A stretch of DNA of 64,000 bases from Sipunculus nudus (Eukaryota; Annelida; Sipuncula; Golfingiida; Sipunculidae): positions 7,688,001 to 7,752,000 of the forward strand of contig CM049310.1 of the NCBI GenBank assembly GCA_026874595.1, in the 5' to 3' direction. Numbering within the stretch: the first letter of the stretch is position 1; each line of letters opens with the position of its first letter. The notes under the pieces are model-generated. The model searched no databases and was not told the origin of the DNA. It saw nothing but the letters and a program-made list of their open reading frames with translations. The position numbers and the translations under genes are program-made. Positions 39,635-51,344 of the stretch are shown one piece after another.

Positions 39635-41402
39635 GTAAGCCTTCATAGCTTCGGTCGAAACTTATTTCTGGTCAATTTGATTTTTTCATAACTATAAACC
39701 ACCGAGGCTGCCCGGAACGTCCTTTTCTCAAGAGAACTTAACTACTGCACTAGGGACACGTATCCGCGACGCCTGGTACATCAACAAAGAAAGAAAACAT
39801 ATGTAGCCATTGTTTTAAATTTATATAAGTTATAACTTGTAACAGCGAGGTAGCAGTTGGATTCAATGGGTTGTTATTGATTTCGGAAAGACTCCGAATG
39901 GGGCAGATGAAATTCCACCCAATGAGCGGAGGGCTTTATGGAAAGCAACTTATATAAACTTAATAAAGAGGGTTTTTATATAAACTTAATAAAGAGGGTT
40001 TTTTAACCAATAATTATTAAAAAAAAAAACAATTACTTCCATGTGTTAAAATACGTTTAAAACTACAGGATTTCATTGATACGTTATATTTTCTCTATAA
40101 TTTATAAATAATGAATGCTGCATTATTTTATGTAAATAAACTGGTGAAAGTATATCCCCCCCGGCACACTTTCGGTCAATGTAATCATCCCCCCCCCCCC
40201 CCAATATTCAGAGAATAAAATTTATGTATTTGTAATTAAATATATTAATAATTAGAAATAAAGACTTTTGTTCAATTTTTGAGGTTACTTTGAAATATTA
40301 TATATCTAAACATAGTGTATAATAATGATAAACTGGACACATAATATGTCATGTCATTTTTTTCAACCTTTTACTTAATTGTAAGGTATTTAAAATGTGT
40401 CACAAAGAAAATAAAACGTATCCCAACTTTGATTCCTTCATACGCCTCATACGCCTTTCCTCCCCCCTCCCCCCCCCCCCCCCCCCCCCCCCACTTCACC
40501 CTTGAAGATAAATTAACGCCATTGTACATTCCAAGGCCCTATTAAGAAATAATTCCGGTAAACATTGCATATCCAAAAGATGTGTTGTGGAATTGGTAGA
40601 TAGAACCAGTATAATGCAGTATTATGTACTGAGAGGTTTTCATTCCTTATATCTTTACATACATTATTACCGTCGTCGCAAGACGAACACGGGGAGCATC
40701 CCAAGCTTGTCAAAATCAAAATCCAATATGACGTGTTAAGTCACGCTTGTCCCTTCAGTTCGAATGCCACACCAACGCGTCACATTACAAAAACAATAGC
40801 CGTCTTTGTTACCGTATTTGAAAGTAAGCTTTCAGATCTATAATCCCTTGTCGTATACATGGCTAAAAAAACTTGGCTAAAACGCTTTTGGGTCCAGAGA
40901 AAATTGCATGATGGGAACGAAGTTTCGAATACTGTACACCGACACGGCATTTAACTGTTAAGACCGCCTTTACGGTTTAACTGGCCTATTTGAGTTAATG
41001 GGATATCACGTTGTATTTACCTGGTTCGGCTGACTCATAATTTTGGCCGCCAAGTTCAGTTTGGTTTCAGTATGCAAAAGGGAAGGATTCGTATACATGA
41101 AACAATGGGAAAAAACACTGTTCTCCGTGATTTTATTTTCTGCTTCAATGATTCATTACGCCAGCCGTAACCCATCAATTGTGATGCTAATTAAAAGTCA
41201 AACGGGTTTTATTTGGCATTAGGAATTATTTTATTCCAGGTCAATATTAATTAAGAAAACAGTTTTAAGTATCAGTATCCTCTCCGTAGCTGGCAGCATA
41301 ACCGTTTTGACTCGTCTCTACTTAAACAATCATTTAAAAAAGAACATACGTGACTTTATATCTCATTGTTATTTAAAGAATCATAAGTCTAATACCCTTA
41401 TA

Positions 41403-41442
<40 letters not shown>

Positions 41443-41483
41443 TTATAGTTTTTGCAACAAATGATGACTATATACAACTGTAA

Positions 41484-41527
<44 letters not shown>

Positions 41528-41985
41528 ATTCCATTTTTTAAACATTTAATTTTTGCAACCCCAAATTCTTGAGAAAGATGTCCATGCTTCGTTTCGGGAA
41601 CACTAAGCAAAACATGTGTTTCATATTTTCAACAAATATTCAATGCTTCCCATCCAAATAATAATTATATGCTATATATAAAAGTATTGTAAACAAATTT
41701 CTTTCTGGCACAGATCATCAAGTCGGTAAAAATCCTCATTATCTTGGTATGATTTCGCACATATGAAGAAAAGAAAATGTACCCAGAAAGGCCAATGGTA
41801 ACGCTGCTTAAATGTTTGCCCTAAACGTTATGCAAAGAGGTTTACGCCGGTTTAATCCCTCCATCAGTAACTGATCAATACGTTTTTCCTATAATTCAGT
41901 CACGAGCAAGGCTAAGACAATGCTGTGATTAAAATCTGTCATAATTTCACTTAGTTAATTGGTTCCTTCTTCTTATTTAAAAAAG
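39635..41985 (+). other. Intron, module 2, with simple repeats
   Basis: Contains poly-C runs at 40190-40202 and 40463-40491 and (AT)n tracts at 41406-41439 and 41490-41521. A 24-bp direct duplication around TTATATAAACTTAATAAAGA lies near 39950-39990. No gene. Confidence 0.75.
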
Positions 41986-42225
41986 GAAATGGGAAAATCG
42001 ACTATGACGAGTTCGTGAAGTTACTGGAGACTCGTGCGGAGAGACAGCCGGAGCAAGCTGAGCTCCGTCAGCTGTTTAACGCGATGGATAAAGACCGGAG
42101 TGGATACATCGACGCCGTGGAGCTAAAGGACACCTTTATCAGCCTTGGGGTCAGGGTGACCAATAAAGACGTCAACCAGATGATGAGGGAGGCGGGGGTG
42201 GACACAGGCAGGATATACTTAGAGG
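41986..42225 (+). CDS. CaM-array exon: module 2 rest of EF2, EF3 and most of EF4
   Basis: A 240-nt exon after TTTAAAAAAG, donor GTGAGT, phase 1 to 1. EF2 is completed as NGKIDYDEFVKLLE, giving loop DLDGNGKIDYDE, complete. EF3 is DKDRSGYIDAVE, also complete. EF4 reads REAGVDTGRIYLE: the loop is one residue shorter than usual and the first ligand Asp is Gly, so it should not bind Ca2+. The same EAGV..GRIY pattern occurs in module 3. The stretch ETRAERQPEQAELRQLF links EF2 to EF3, as in calmodulin's central helix. The acceptor's pyrimidine tract is weak just before AG but better further upstream. Confidence 0.92.
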
Positions 42226-43369
42226 GTGAGTTATAATCATCAGGTTCACGAGAATAATTAAAATTTGTCTGCTGCGATTCCAGAATATTTTTTTTGCAGA
42301 TGGAAGTCGACGGAAACTAACGTGGTGTCCGTGAACCCCCCCCCCCCCCCCCGCCCTAAATCTTTGGAAATCTATTATGTACTTCCAATAACGAGAAAGC
42401 ATTAATATTTAACAACAGCAACAGTGTGTATTTGGTCGTTCTAACATAAGTTTAAGGTAAACCGCGTTTGTAGATATTGTGAGCATTTTCTCTTTGCGGG
42501 ACTACATGGGGGTCACGACTAATAAAATAAACCGGCCTCCCTTTTAACCGCACCTAAAAATTTTATGAAGAAGACGGGTTTACTGTTCAAGCTTTGCAAT
42601 AAAAGGACTGGCGCAAAATATTTTGGAAAGGGGGGGGGGTATGTGCCTGTCTCCAAACGTGCTAATTACTCATTTGAGGCAAATGGGGAACATCGCAAAT
42701 GTGCCCCAGGATTCAGTAAGCGACTAAACGGCTCTGCCTGCCCATGTAGAGGCGTACAGGATTCAACCAGATTTTGAACAATACCTGATGTTCACTTGCA
42801 AGAGTTGAGTTGGAAATCAGTTCAGGCTATGTATAATGATAACACTTTAAACTGATTTTTTTTTTAAGTTTAATTTTCTTTCTCAGCATTGAACAAATTG
42901 TAAACGGAATGCTAACTAAACAGAGTCTGTTTCGAAAGGGCCTATCACGATGACGTTTGTCTGTCCGTTTTGCGCAGCCTTTTTGTCTAGGCTTATGTAA
43001 AGACAACTGCTGAATTGTAATCACTGTTAATTTTAATATGAACAGGTTGCCTTCATTGCCTGTTACTTTAAGTCAAAGCCTCTCATAATTAAAGGGTTTC
43101 ATTTTTTGTTACTAACAGATTTAAAACGTGAATCTCAATCCTTGAATAAAAAAGCAGAAAACTCTGAAAAGCAAATATAGGGGGGGGGGGGGTAATAAAG
43201 GATCTTGTGTAAGAACCGCATAACTACGGATTGCGTTTGGGTTCTACGCTTTTTCCATGGCATTTTATATTTGTAGCTTTTCACGACCTTTCGTTTTATT
43301 GATGTTTTATAGTGTAACATTTGCAACATACAGATTAAAGTCTTACATTCATTTCTGTTTCGGTTTCAG
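42226..43369 (+). other. Intron, module 2
   Basis: Contains a poly-C run at 42337-42352 and poly-G at 43180-43192. No gene recognised. Confidence 0.75.
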
Positions 43370-43416
43370 ATTTCCTTAACATGATGAGTGGAGTTATCGG
43401 TCAACAAACCAAGAAG
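43370..43416 (+). CDS. CaM-array exon: module 2 EF4 exit helix
   Basis: A 47-nt exon, phase 1 to 0, acceptor GGTTTCAG and donor AAG|GTGACC. With the preceding base it encodes DFLNMMSGVIGQQTKK, equivalent to the calmodulin E-F-V-Q-M-M helix. Length and phase equal the module 3 exon at 62668-62714. A reading that ignores the donor runs VTGLT then a stop (TGA at 43432), so a read-through transcript would end the protein after two modules. Confidence 0.85.
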
Positions 43417-43727
43417 GTGACCGGTCTTACATGATATCTTAAACCATTTGTAAACCTAACCCCACCATTAAACTCGCCTATATGATTAGACATGCTTTAT
43501 GGAGAAGACACCATTGTTGAGTTAAATAATACATTAATTTCTTGCGTTGCTTTTTCCAAATACAGTATTTTTTTACGTTTACCATCCTTTAAGAAATTGC
43601 AAATATATCATCAAAACATCCGAGTAGTAAAAAACACAGAAACACGTTTTGAAGTAGTCCTGCTATATATAGTTTAACAGGTTATCTCTTTAAATAAAAG
43701 AATAACAAAATCATCGGAATTTCTTAG

Positions 43728-43760
43728 GAGGAGGAGGAAATCAAACAAGAAACAGAGGAG
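43728..43760 (+). CDS. CaM-array acidic linker mini-exon
   Basis: This 33-nt exon between TTTCTTAG and GTAAGT encodes EEEEIKQETEE, phase 0 to 0. Both splice sites are good and the phase fits the exon before (ends phase 0) and after (starts phase 0). It would place a strongly acidic spacer between modules 2 and 3. Being frame-neutral, it could be skipped without disrupting the protein. No equivalent is seen in the module 3-4 linker. Confidence 0.65.
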
Positions 43761-45488
43761 GTAAGTTGTGTGACCCAAGGTGGCCAGTAGCGGAAGTGCA
43801 TTAGTCGTAGATCCTTTATTAAAGGAAGAAAAGCTGGCTTTGGCATTTGTGTATTTACTCTTTCTATGCTTCGATATCCCGTACATGTATTTACAATTAT
43901 AGTTTGGACCTCCATGATATTCTGCTAGAAATTGGAAGAAAACGTATTTCCTAAATTGTGTATGCCCTTCTGTTTGCTGCACATTTAGAATAACACATTT
44001 TCCCATGAAATTCACATGCAGAAACTGTAAAACTAAGAAATAAGAGTCTGCTGATGAGAGAAAGTTTTTTTGGATAGTTAAAACAAGAAGAAAATATTGT
44101 TCATAATTTACCTGAACGGAAATATGTTCAGTATTGTCTCAAGGATACTTAACCATCTGATTACTTGATGGATATCATGGTTCTTCACGCATCCTTAAAG
44201 GCAGTTATATTTTTAGATAGCCTTCTACACGCTGAATACACCATCACTGTTGGTTATTGTACTGTCTCTTTACGACACATCCGGCCTTCCGTTTACAGTG
44301 ATAGGACTCACGTCTGAACTTTGACTTGGACTCGGACGTGATGGAATCGGACTTGGACTCGGACTCCACTGGCCTGGACTTGGATTTGCACTCGGAGATA
44401 TTGTGGACTCGGCTTCATCGCTTATCGTTTATAAACCGTGTTAACTGCTTTTACACTTCTGCTACTGTCGTACCTTTTTGTCACGGAATATTAGTATCCA
44501 CTGACTGACCACCCGTGAAATACCCGTGTAGTGTAGAACATAGTAGCTCCCAATACATTATCAACATGGGAAACCCAAATTTATTTACCTGATCCCTATG
44601 TTCTTTGGACTGTAGTATGTTTCCGTGGTATTAGAAAGCATGGTGTGTAGTGTTTTCTAGTCAAATTTGTATTTGTTTTACCCATTCAAATTAAGTATCA
44701 GTAATTATTCCAAATTGTAACTGCTGCAGGGAGTGTGTATATAAGAAATATGACATCAATTACTATTTTATAAATATATGATTAAATTTTTGTTTCATAA
44801 TGACATTTAGATTTGATTGTTTCTTTTAGAAATATGTTTCAATCTGGGGAAATCTTTATGTCTGATTGCATATCTTATCGAAATACGTTTTACGAAGATC
44901 AAGCAATTTATGCAGTTGAAATGAAAATAAAAGTAACAAAGGCTCATTGTATTTCTCATTAATTGAAATTAACAGTCGGATGTTTCTAACCCTTTATATT
45001 CCCGTATCCTAGATTTCCAAAGTTTATTCTAAGTATAAAACTTTATGTACCCTCTCACCAGCACTACCCGTAATTCCCATACACTTTCTAGATGTTAGCG
45101 ACACAATCCCTTTGAATCAATTTTCCACCAAGGTTGAACTAATATATTTCTTTAGAGTTGCACTTAAAAACGGCTCAGTAGTTTGTGGTCATCCATTCAG
45201 TCCTTAATATGCAATAACTGCTGGATAGTAATATTATTTATCTCGAGCACTCTCGATAATTGAGATAGAAAGAACTTGCTTAGGACTTTAATATCAAATT
45301 AAACTTTCCGAAGATTAGATGAATTGTGGTCCGCAGATTTCTTTAAGAAGAGAAAACACCGTACAAAGTAAATTAATCAAAACACTGGCCGGAGTTATAT
45401 ATTCAAAATCTTTACCTGTTTAATTCACAATTGAAAAATGCCTATATATTATCCTGTTACTATAGCGAAAGCATATTGGATATTGTAG
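43761..45488 (+). other. Intron between linker exons
   Basis: Contains a short GACTCGGACTTG-type repeat at 44326-44400 that reads as an Asp/Ser-rich frame. No convincing exon. Confidence 0.6.
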
Positions 45489-45561
45489 CGGGCTAATATG
45501 TTGATGGGAGATGATGGAACCGGAAATGACGTCGTGGTTGAAGATAGCAAGGCGGTGAAAG
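45489..45561 (+). CDS. CaM-array linker exon before module 3 (probable)
   Basis: A 73-nt exon, phase 0 to 1, with acceptor ATTGTAG and donor G|GTAATT. It supplies the 0-to-1 phase change that must occur between 43760 and 47559, as the linker exons at 38587 and 63013 do for the other modules. It reads from RANMLMGDDGTGND to VEDSKAVK and is rich in Asp and Gly. The upstream pyrimidine tract is poor, so this is less certain than the EF-hand exons. I found no better candidate in the interval but did not score it exhaustively. Confidence 0.5.
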
Positions 45562-45827
45562 GTAATTTTACATTTTTCACTTTGCAATGTTGGTTGCAGG
45601 GATGGTTCGGAAAATGGCTATCCCATCATTGAGCATACTTTTTGCAGATAATCATCGTTTAAAATGAATAGTTTTTTATCAATATTTACATTTAGTTCGC
45701 GTCATATGCTTATATTCTAGAGAACACTATGGTGTAAGTGGGTTCTGAGATATACCTATCCCAAAAAGTAAATGTACAAATATTTCTTGTAATGTCTTGG
45801 TTGCGACACCATATTTCCCATCCACAG

Positions 45828-45874
<47 letters not shown>

Positions 45875-47558
45875 GGTTATCCCCTTAACCCGAAGGATAA
45901 AATCTTGGAGAAACATACAAGTATAATATTACCTCGGATGCAGAAATTTGTAACACCTTGTAATTTTCAACACCAAGCCACATATTCCTATACATTCTTT
46001 GATTGCATTCATTAATAATATTTCTATTTTGACATACAGATATCATGTTCGAAAAATTACGTGTATTGTGTGATACAGGAAATCTAATATCGCCCAAGTT
46101 ACCCCAAAGCCAAAAAAAGTATAATATTATCATATTTTAGGCACATGAAGCACCTATCAGCCGCAGCAGCTTGACAAAGATTAGATAAAATTATTTAAAA
46201 CGTGTCCATCTAAAAGCAAGGTTTATCTTGAATTAACGTTTATTAACAAATGTGGCACAGACAATTAACTTTCTGTACCCTGCTTTGTTGGTACGTGGGC
46301 GTACCACTAGTCGTGACTCATTGTTCTATCGGTACCGTCTTCTGCAAGGACGTTGTGCTACATTATTAAATGGCGGCGGATTTGACAGGAAATATTAACA
46401 TTTGGATAGAAAATATTTGTGCGACGTCTGAGCGATTATTTTTCCTTCATGGTTTATGGTTCCTGGAGATTAAACCTGCACCATGAACAGTCATTATGGA
46501 GTCATCCCTACCCATCCGTCTGTCTGTCTTTACGTTTGCATGTGAACATGATTTGATCCAGATATGCAGATATGTCTTGATCGTTATTTCCTTTTATGCC
46601 ACTATATACGCTTCTCACGCGGCGGTGATACACTGCGGTCGTCCCAGGTCTCCTTTCCTGTAACCGCTGCTTTGTCCAGTAGGATTATGTCGGTTCGACC
46701 ACTAGGATATAGGCACAGAGCAGAGAAGTGTAATCTGACCAATGAGAGCGTGGAATCGCACTGTGATTCCTACTCCAAATTTAAACATGCGACACCTACT
46801 GTCATTGTTCTGATAACAAAAGCCGAGAATCAGACCTACGGGAGCTGGTGATCCGGTGATCTGGGACGCCTGCAGTTTAACCGCCGAGTGAGGAGTGTAG
46901 TCATAATTATACCTGAAACAACTTTGGGCAGTTTTACATATTTCATCATAAACATTTCTAATGGGGAGAAATGCGCTCCCTTGCTGTTATAGCGTTATCT
47001 AACGTAATAACTGTTAGTATTTGGTATTAAACAAGCGAGTGAAGCGAGTTGTACATCTGTAAATCATTAAACCTTTGCTTCTGTCTGTATCTCCCGATTT
47101 AGCCAAGCAAGATTAGTTGATGAGGTCAGGTGTGAATGAGAATTCTCTTAAAACAACATTAAACAGACTCTTCAGCATGAACTTTTTCTATGAACAGGAT
47201 TAAAATATTATACCAATATTGAATGCATACTCTCTCAATGATTTTTTATGTTTATGACTGCTTATAGTCCAGTTCTTCTACTACTGGCCCTTTACATTAA
47301 TATTAATGAACTACGGGATCTCTAGCTTTTCTTTCTATTTAAATTCCCTTTAGGTCATAAAAACTGTAGAATTTAGGATATTACTCAACTGTTTTACATT
47401 TGCAAGTTCTCCCACATACACTTTATCTTTCACTTTCATGTCTGTACCTGAACCGGAAATGATGAACCTGCTGTGGCTGTAACAATATTTTTTAATTTAT
47501 TTTTTGCGTTTTGATCCTGGTGGTTTTTATCTGTTAATATTTCTTTTCTTCATTCCAG
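45562..47558 (+). repeat. Intron with (CT)n microsatellite
   Basis: (CT)n at 45831-45870. No EF-hand or other recognised exon in the remainder. Confidence 0.7.
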
Positions 47559-47702
47559 ACATGCACGTGGCCTTTGCTATGTTTGATAGTGACGGTGATG
47601 GTGTAATATCCAGCAGGGAGCTTTATAACGTGGTTAAGGAGCTGGGCTTCAAAACCGACACCAAAACCTTCGAAGAGATGGTACGAAAAGTGGACCTGGA
47701 TG
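47559..47702 (+). CDS. CaM-array exon: module 3 EF1 and start of EF2
   Basis: A 144-nt exon, phase 1 to 1, acceptor CATTCCAG, donor GTAATA. It reads DMHVAFAMFDSDGDGVISSR through a KTFEEM helix to VDLDG. The EF1 loop DSDGDGVISSRE is complete. The frame stays open through the donor into the intron for about 70 codons, but that extension enters a repeat starting at 47801 and has no EF-hand content, so I end the exon at the donor. Confidence 0.92.
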
Positions 47703-47800
47703 GTAATACGATAAGGATTCAGCAATATTTCATGGGGTTTGAATTTCAAGGGTTTCTTGGAAAATCAGTGTCTGTGTCCAACACAGCAAACTTCATTATT

Positions 47801-49823
47801 GTATCCCCAGACAAAGTCGGGATACTATGGTTTCACGACGGTCCCGCCGCCGCCGCCGCAGAAAAACCTTGTGAGCGGGATAACTCAAAAAATATTTCAC
47901 TGATCTTTTTCAAACTTTAAATTTGTATAGATATAGGTAAAGGGACGAAGCCTATTTAAAATGGGGTCATGACCTATGCTAGGAGAGTGATCTTGACCTT
48001 GAATTGATCCATTTTTGCTGAAAATAACACAAATTCTTAAATATCTCAAGTAAGCTTGCATGGACTGGTCCAAAAATCAAGGTGACCGAAGATCTTGGAT
48101 AGCCTTGTGATATACCGGAAAATGGTGGCGCCACCTATTATCCTCTTCTTGTTTTTACGCCTTTTAATACCCACATAATTGCCACTTGACAGTACTGTAA
48201 GCACTATAAGTCAAAAACTAATGGACAGATTTCTTTTATATCATGCACATGTAGAGAGATGGGTTATGGGATGAGGTCTATTTACATTTGGGTCATGACC
48301 TTTACCATGAGAGTGGCCTTTACCTTTAATGTGTCCATTTTTGGTTAAAAATCACACACCTCTTATGATATCTCCATTGTTGATAGCCATATGGATTTCA
48401 AACGTGACTTATGTATTGCCCACCACTAAAGTAAGAACCCTGTAGGTTCTAGGGTCATGAGGTCAAAGGTCAAAGTCACTGGACTCGCATCTTAAAAGAT
48501 ACTGTGGATGCATTTTAAGCCAAACTTTCATCCCAGGTCTTCCATCTCGAATATATAGCTCACTTGCCAATAGTAAATGATCCATATCAATTTTGGGGTC
48601 ATGAGGTCAAAGGTCAAGGCCACAGGAGCTATCTGTCAAAAAATTAGTTTCTGGATGATAATTCCTGCTTTTATTGATGTATTGATTTCAAACTTGACTT
48701 ATATATGTCCCATTGAAAAAGCAAGACTCCAATTGATTTTGGGGTCATTAGGTCAAAGGTCAAGGTCACAGGACACATCTTTAAAAAGATTGTGATTGCA
48801 TTTTCAGCCAAACAATTCATCTCAGATCTTTCATCTCGGAAATATAGTTCACCTGCCAAGAGTGGAAGACCCCTATCAATTTTGAGGTCACAAGGTCAAA
48901 GGTGAAGGTCACAGGAGCCATCTGTCCAAAAATTAGTTCTGGATGATAATTCCTGCTTTTATTGATATATGGATTTCAAACTTGACTTGTATATGTCCCA
49001 TTGGAAAAGCAAGACCCGAATTGATTTTGGGGTCATGAGGTCAAAGGTCAAGGTCACAGGATAAATCTTTAAAAAAATGTGGATGCATTTTAAGCCAAAC
49101 ATTTCATCTCAGATCTTTCATCTTGCACATATAGTTCACCTGCCAAGAGAGGAAGATCCCTATCAATTTTGAGGTCACAAGGTCAAAGGTGGTGAAGGTC
49201 ACAGGAGCCATCTGTCCAAAAATTAGTTTCTGGATGATAATTCCTGCTTTTATTGATGTATGGATTTCAAACTCGACTTGTATATGTCCAATTGGAAAAG
49301 CAAGACCCAAATTGATTTTTGGGTCATGAGGTCAAAGGTCAAGGTCACAGGACACATCTGTAAAAAAATGTGGATGTATTTTAAGCCAAACATTTCATCT
49401 CAGATCTTTCATCTTGCACATATAGTTCACCTGCCATGAGAAGAAGACCCCTATCAATTTTGAGGTCACAAGGTCAAAGGTGGTGAAGGTCACAGGAGCC
49501 ATCTGTCCAAAAATTAGTTTCTGGATGATAATTCCTGCTTTTATTGATGTATGGATTTCAAACTTGACTTGTATATGTCCCATTGGAAAACCAAGACCCG
49601 AATTGATTTTGGGGTCATGAGGTCAAGGTCACAGGACACATCTTTAAAAAGATTATGGATGCATTTTCAGCCAAACATTTCATCTCAGACATTTCATCTT
49701 GCACATACAGTTCCCCTGCCAATAGAGGAAGACGCCTGTCAATTGTGAGGTCACAAGGTCACAAGGGGCCTGTTCTTAAATGGGGGGGGGTGGGGGTTGG
49801 GGGCGTACTATGTCTGGGGATAC
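47801..49823. mobile_element. TIR element carrying AGGTCA tandem repeats, copy 1
   Basis: GTATCCCCAGAC at the left (47801-47812) is the exact inverse of GTCTGGGGATAC at the right (49812-49823). The left head has (CCG)n and a GGTGGCGCCACC palindrome at 48124-48135. The body is a tandem array with a period of about 291 bp made of two roughly 146-bp halves, each with GGTCATGAGGTCAAAGGTCA or GAGGTCACAAGGTCAAAGGT. No transposase frame. Confidence 0.75.
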
Positions 49824-51247
49824 TCTGGCACCTGCGGTGCCAAGAAATGTCTAGTTTCGAAATGAAGTTTCACAAGTTATTATTTAGGTATACTTTGAAA
49901 TCGAATAACAATTTACTCTCAGGTGTTTTATCAGAATTTAATATACTGAAGAATTTATTATCATTGAAAGTTCATAATTTGTCCTGAGATCTGACTTCAC
50001 GAACATTTTCTGCTCTCATGCTTGTCTGAGTCAATCTGATTAAACATCTCCTTACACTTCCTTTGGTAACAAAATCCCGACATCTCTCGAACTTGTCTTT
50101 CAGTATTTTTGTTAAATGTCAAAATGAACTAGTAGCTTATGGCTGAGCTTAGTCTCCTTAGTCTTTTTTTTAACCAGAAATACGTTTCTGATAAATTACT
50201 GCATTGGCTGAATTTTCTAAATGAAATTACATGAAAAAAAATTAAGCATGTAAATTTTGTCTTTACGTCCCCACAAGCTTTCGTAACTGATCAAACGTAA
50301 TAACAATTTCTTTAAATAGATTGCTTCCAGTGTGTAAACTAACATTTGCATAATCACACACTCTTTTGGAAAAAGGGATTTGATTTTTAAGGATATTGTT
50401 ATTGACTGCAAATGAGTCCTGCATAAAAGAGTCTTGTTGTAATCCAGATATGTTTTAAATCACCAACCTGTCGTGATTCGAGAAACAGACTTTTATTTTG
50501 AAATTTTCCACTTTAACAGGTTCTATCTTGATAACCGCAGGGAGATCCCTGGCTTTTCAAGCAACCAAAAATCCTTTGCGTCAATAGCATTTTCTTCTTA
50601 TATTTCTATTGTATTGCAGACACGTTCAGAAAAAAAATTCATAACGGGTCCTTTAAATGAATATATTGTATCATTTAAAATGCACGAAATGAAGCGCAAA
50701 ATTACGAAGAATCATAACAATTAAGGCAGACACGTTCAATTATTCAATTAAATTAGCAAACCACATGGTGAACGAGTTGAACTATTTTCACTTTTCTAGA
50801 GTTTTAACCTGTCTCTCAAGCAATTCGTAGACTCTTTATCAAACGTAATAGAAGTCTTAATCTTTAAATAAGGCACTGTAGATCAAGGAAGAATACACTG
50901 AATGAGCTCGGTTACCCTGTCAATGTGCTCTTTTCCTGAGCGGCCATTGCCTTTCGTTTTACCTTTGTTCTATCTGTCCTTTTATTTTACGAAATGTTTA
51001 TTATAACTATTTAGGTGTCTAAAGGTGTTCTGTTTAAAGTGAATAAAGATAAGGTTTTGTAAGTATTGCATCACATATTAAGTGACGAAACATACAATTA
51101 ATCAAGAATCCTTCTGGCTTTCATATTTTATATACTCGCTGTGTATCTGACACTGTACAGCATAATCGTTCCCCTGGGCAATATAGCATCATAGTTTTTT
51201 TATAGATATGTTTGTATAGGTGTGTAACTTTCTTTCTTTAAATGCAG
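49824..51247 (+). other. Intron, module 3
   Basis: No exon recognised. Weak EF-like remnants begin at 51248. Confidence 0.7.
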
Positions 51248-51279
51248 GCAAAGGAGTCATTGACTTCAAAGTATTTTGA
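51248..51279 (+). pseudogene. EF-hand exon remnant, GKGVIDFKVF then stop
   Basis: After a good acceptor (TTTCTTTAAATGCAG), the frame required by the module 3 exon reads GKGVIDFKVF and then TGA (51277-51279). This matches the second half of an EF2 loop and its exit (compare [10 protein letters not shown] at the real exon). Using it would truncate the protein. It looks like a decayed duplicate of the exon head at 52612. Confidence 0.55.
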
Positions 51280-51326
51280 TTGTTTAAATGAGCATAATAT
51301 GTGAATGTGCTTTCTTGTTTGTACAG

Positions 51327-51344
51327 GCAATGAAGTCATCTGAC
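51327..51344 (+). pseudogene. Second exon-head remnant next to a repeat boundary
   Basis: TTCTTGTTTGTACAG|GCAATG at 51312-51332 resembles the real acceptor and exon start TTCTTGTTTGTTTATACAG|GCAATG at 52593-52617. The frame stops after GNEVI. The AGCTCAGCTGA-family repeat begins here. Confidence 0.45.

Noticed and set aside
44326-44508. Asp/Ser-rich frame that looked like an acidic linker exon.
   Set aside because: It is a GACTCGGACTTG-type simple repeat, and no acceptor/donor pair of the needed phases was seen.
47703-47920. Open frame continuing from the module 3 EF1 exon through its donor.
   Set aside because: It has no EF-hand content and runs into the transposon at 47801; the GTAATA donor at the D-x-D-G position matches the other modules.
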